Part shown: positions 62,315-64,000 of the stretch, piece after piece | How the letters are laid out: each line of letters opens with the position of its first letter | Numbering within the stretch: the first letter of the stretch is position 1 | The notes under the pieces: model-generated | What the model saw: only the letters and a program-made list of their open reading frames with translations | Database searches by the model: none | Told to the model about the DNA's origin: nothing | Translations under genes and position numbers: made by a program | Assembly: GCA_028023455.1 (NCBI GenBank) | Contig: JAQFVV010006203.1 | Span: 9,034,876 to 9,098,875 of the forward strand | Source of the DNA: Epiperipatus broadwayi | Taxonomy: Eukaryota; Onychophora; Udeonychophora; Euonychophora; Peripatidae | Length of the DNA: 64,000 bases | Direction of reading: 5' to 3'

Positions 62315-63688
62315 TGTAACGTTTATTTATATACGTTACAAATATATTGGCATTGGGTAAAAAAAAAAAACTAAAAGATAAAAGTGGATTTAAAATTTTG
62401 TTGAGTAATTTTTTTTTAAAAAAAAAAACGTACAATGAGGGTTGAATTATTCTTCTTATTTTTTTTTATGTGATTAGTAATAACAGTAATTGGAGAGAAC
62501 AAAAGAATTCCAAAAGTAAGTAAAAAAAGATAAGCTGAAAGTAGAAATACTCAAATTAATTAAAGATGGCCGAAAACTTGAAGAAAATAAAGACTTTATT
62601 ACATAAAATTTATAAAGACTGGATAAGATTAAAAAGGCATGGTACTAGCATGCGCAGAAGTCCTGAAAACTGGATATAAAAAGGAGGGATCCGGTTGAAG
62701 GAACGTCTTGTTCGTTTTGTTTCTCTAGTTGGTCTTGGATAACATTAATATATCCAAGATCGCTCTTCGCTGAAGGAATTCGGCATGTCGCAGTGAACCA
62801 GAGCCTCTGAAGACATCGGACCTAATGATGTACACCAGGAAAAGCCTTCGTGACCGACTGGGGAAATGGACCACAAGATCAAGCAATAACCAAAAAGCCG
62901 AGCTCATTATAACCAAAAAACTATGCATAGTTATCTACTACTGAATTCATGAAACTTACCGGTAAGAATAATTATCCTGATTGTGACAAAGTTAACTATT
63001 TAAAACTACTCGTAAAAATATACGTATAAAAGAATCCCGATAGTGACTTTAATTTTTCTATATGAGAGACTCTTATTTAACCAAGAACTTTTTGTTTATT
63101 TTAACTGATATTTATATTTTCTGGATATTTCCCACCTGAATTAAATGTGTTCTCTCCAAGGTATTAATTAGCTACTTAACATGAAGTATTTTAGTTTGTC
63201 AAAATTAAAAATATTTCTAATATCAATTCTCATTTGTGCGTTATTAATAATAGTTATTATTTTTTATTATTAAATTTATTTTTAGGGTAATAAGATTTAA
63301 ACGTAAGTTACCTTTGCCAATATGTTTCAATACGCCCAGGACTAATAATCGTAAAAATCATTAATTCTCATTACGGTAGAATTACCGCCCCTTAAAAAAA
63401 AATATAATAAAAATCTTTTTATTTTTTTTTTTGTTTTACAACTTGCGAGAGGTGCTGGCGACATATTTCAGCGGATTCTTAGGAATTCTGGCGCCCATAG
63501 TAAATAAAATTAAAAGTTGATTTTGTCAATAGCACAATTCGTAACAATTAATAGGCTGAAGTTGATCAGGAAAAATAGCTGTGTTTTTAGAATAGAAATA
63601 CAACTTTCTTCTTTTTTGACATAGCTTGATCCACTCACGCGCAGTTTATATTAGCATGTAAAGGCCTAGTAATACGAAAAACGTTACA
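62315..63688 (+). mobile_element. LTR-like insertion (1374 bp), TGTAACG...CGTTACA
   Basis: Ends TGTAACG (62315) and CGTTACA (to 63688) are flanked by ATAT on both sides (62311-62314 and 63689-63692), fitting a 4-bp target duplication, although the site is AT-repetitive. Internally there is a TATA box GGATATAAAAAGG (about 62672) followed by GC-richer leader-like sequence to about 62940 and a donor-like CCGGTAAG at 62959. A TGGCGCCCA string at 63489-63497 resembles the 5' part of a retroviral-type primer-binding site, but 190 bp still follow before the CGTTACA end. Best read as a solo LTR or a short non-autonomous LTR element. The minus frame 62725-62928 is not coding. Confidence 0.6.
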
Positions 63689-64000
63689 ATATATATATTG
63701 TGGTTAGTGCTCTTGTATATATTGTTGTTTTAATCGAGAAAGATCCTTGTAGACGTTTGGTTTGGTGCTGTATATATATTGTGTTTAGTGCTGGAAATAG
63801 TTTTTATCGAGATAGACCCATGTACACGTATATATTTTGCTGTATATATCGATGTTTAGTGCTGTAAACAGTTGTTTTTATCCGTGTACACATATATATT
63901 TTGCTGTATATATATATTGATGTTTAGTGCTGCAAATAGTTGTTTTTATCGAGATAGATTCGTGTACACATATATATTTTGCTGTATATATTGATGTTTT
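63689..64000 (+). repeat. Minisatellite, unit about 70-85 bp, running off the window
   Basis: Repeated phrases GTGTACAC(A/G)TATATATTTTGCTG, ATATATTGATGTTTAGTGCTG and AGTTGTTTTTATCGAGATAG occur three to four times in 63770-64000, with more diverged units from 63689. The array continues beyond the right edge. Confidence 0.85.

Noticed and set aside
1-64000. CRISPR arrays, operons, rRNA genes, intact tRNA genes
   Set aside because: None seen; the window is eukaryotic and the tRNA-like strings lack pairing acceptor arms.

Overview
The window is metazoan nuclear DNA from an AT-rich invertebrate (roughly three quarters A+T by eye). It has spliced genes with introns over 10 kb, GT-AG splice sites and dense, decayed transposable elements of animal type (Gypsy, RTE, Penelope-like, hAT, Merlin, SINE). 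There are no bacterial-style genes, operons or RBSs. The species cannot be fixed from sequence alone. AT-rich chelicerates, molluscs or cnidarians would all fit. The very common octopus-type SINE motifs are absent.

One host gene is recognised with confidence: three consecutive internal coding exons of HSDL2 (hydroxysteroid dehydrogenase-like 2, a peroxisomal/mitochondrial short-chain dehydrogenase). They lie on the minus strand at 25191-25028, 13896-13683 and 3033-2930. Phases match across both junctions and the joined protein is collinear with HSDL2 from the cofactor motif through the catalytic serine. The first exon (to the right) and the YxxxK and SCP2-domain exons (to the left, outside the window) were not found. 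The two introns are about 11.1 and 10.6 kb and are full of transposon remnants.

Layout. 1-2929: HSDL2 intron. 2930-3033: exon. 3034-13682: intron with two Gypsy integrase remnants (4.7-5.7 kb plus; 11.2-12.07 kb minus), a near full-length dead RTE LINE (7.0-9.8 kb), a MITE and a complete 495-bp hAT element with an exact 8-bp target duplication. 13683-13896: exon. 13897-25027: intron with a Gypsy pol remnant between direct repeats, two head-to-head Penelope-like elements (PLEs; 17.3-21.0 kb), a three-copy degenerate tandem repeat and a 390-bp foldback element. 25028-25191: exon. 25.2-43 kb: probably 5' intron or intergenic DNA, with a tRNA-derived SINE with target duplications, foldbacks, more PLE pieces and a dead Merlin/ISXO2-like transposase. 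About 43.0-44.2 kb: a patch locally rich in CpG with a candidate first coding exon on the plus strand (43078-43219), possibly a promoter. 44-64 kb: repeats, including a hairpin with a hammerhead-like core, a LINE ORF1 PHD finger, tandem and direct duplications, two RTE copies with target duplications, a long palindrome abutting a hAT end, and an LTR-like insertion that splits a minisatellite.

The recurring theme is the PLE end. At least three different sequences share a CTGANGA-stem-GAAA hairpin followed by an AAATAAAGTT tail, and two of them (plus a third, hairpin-less fragment) are flanked by inverted copies of neighbouring sequence. Almost all short open frames in the window are non-coding or transposon debris.
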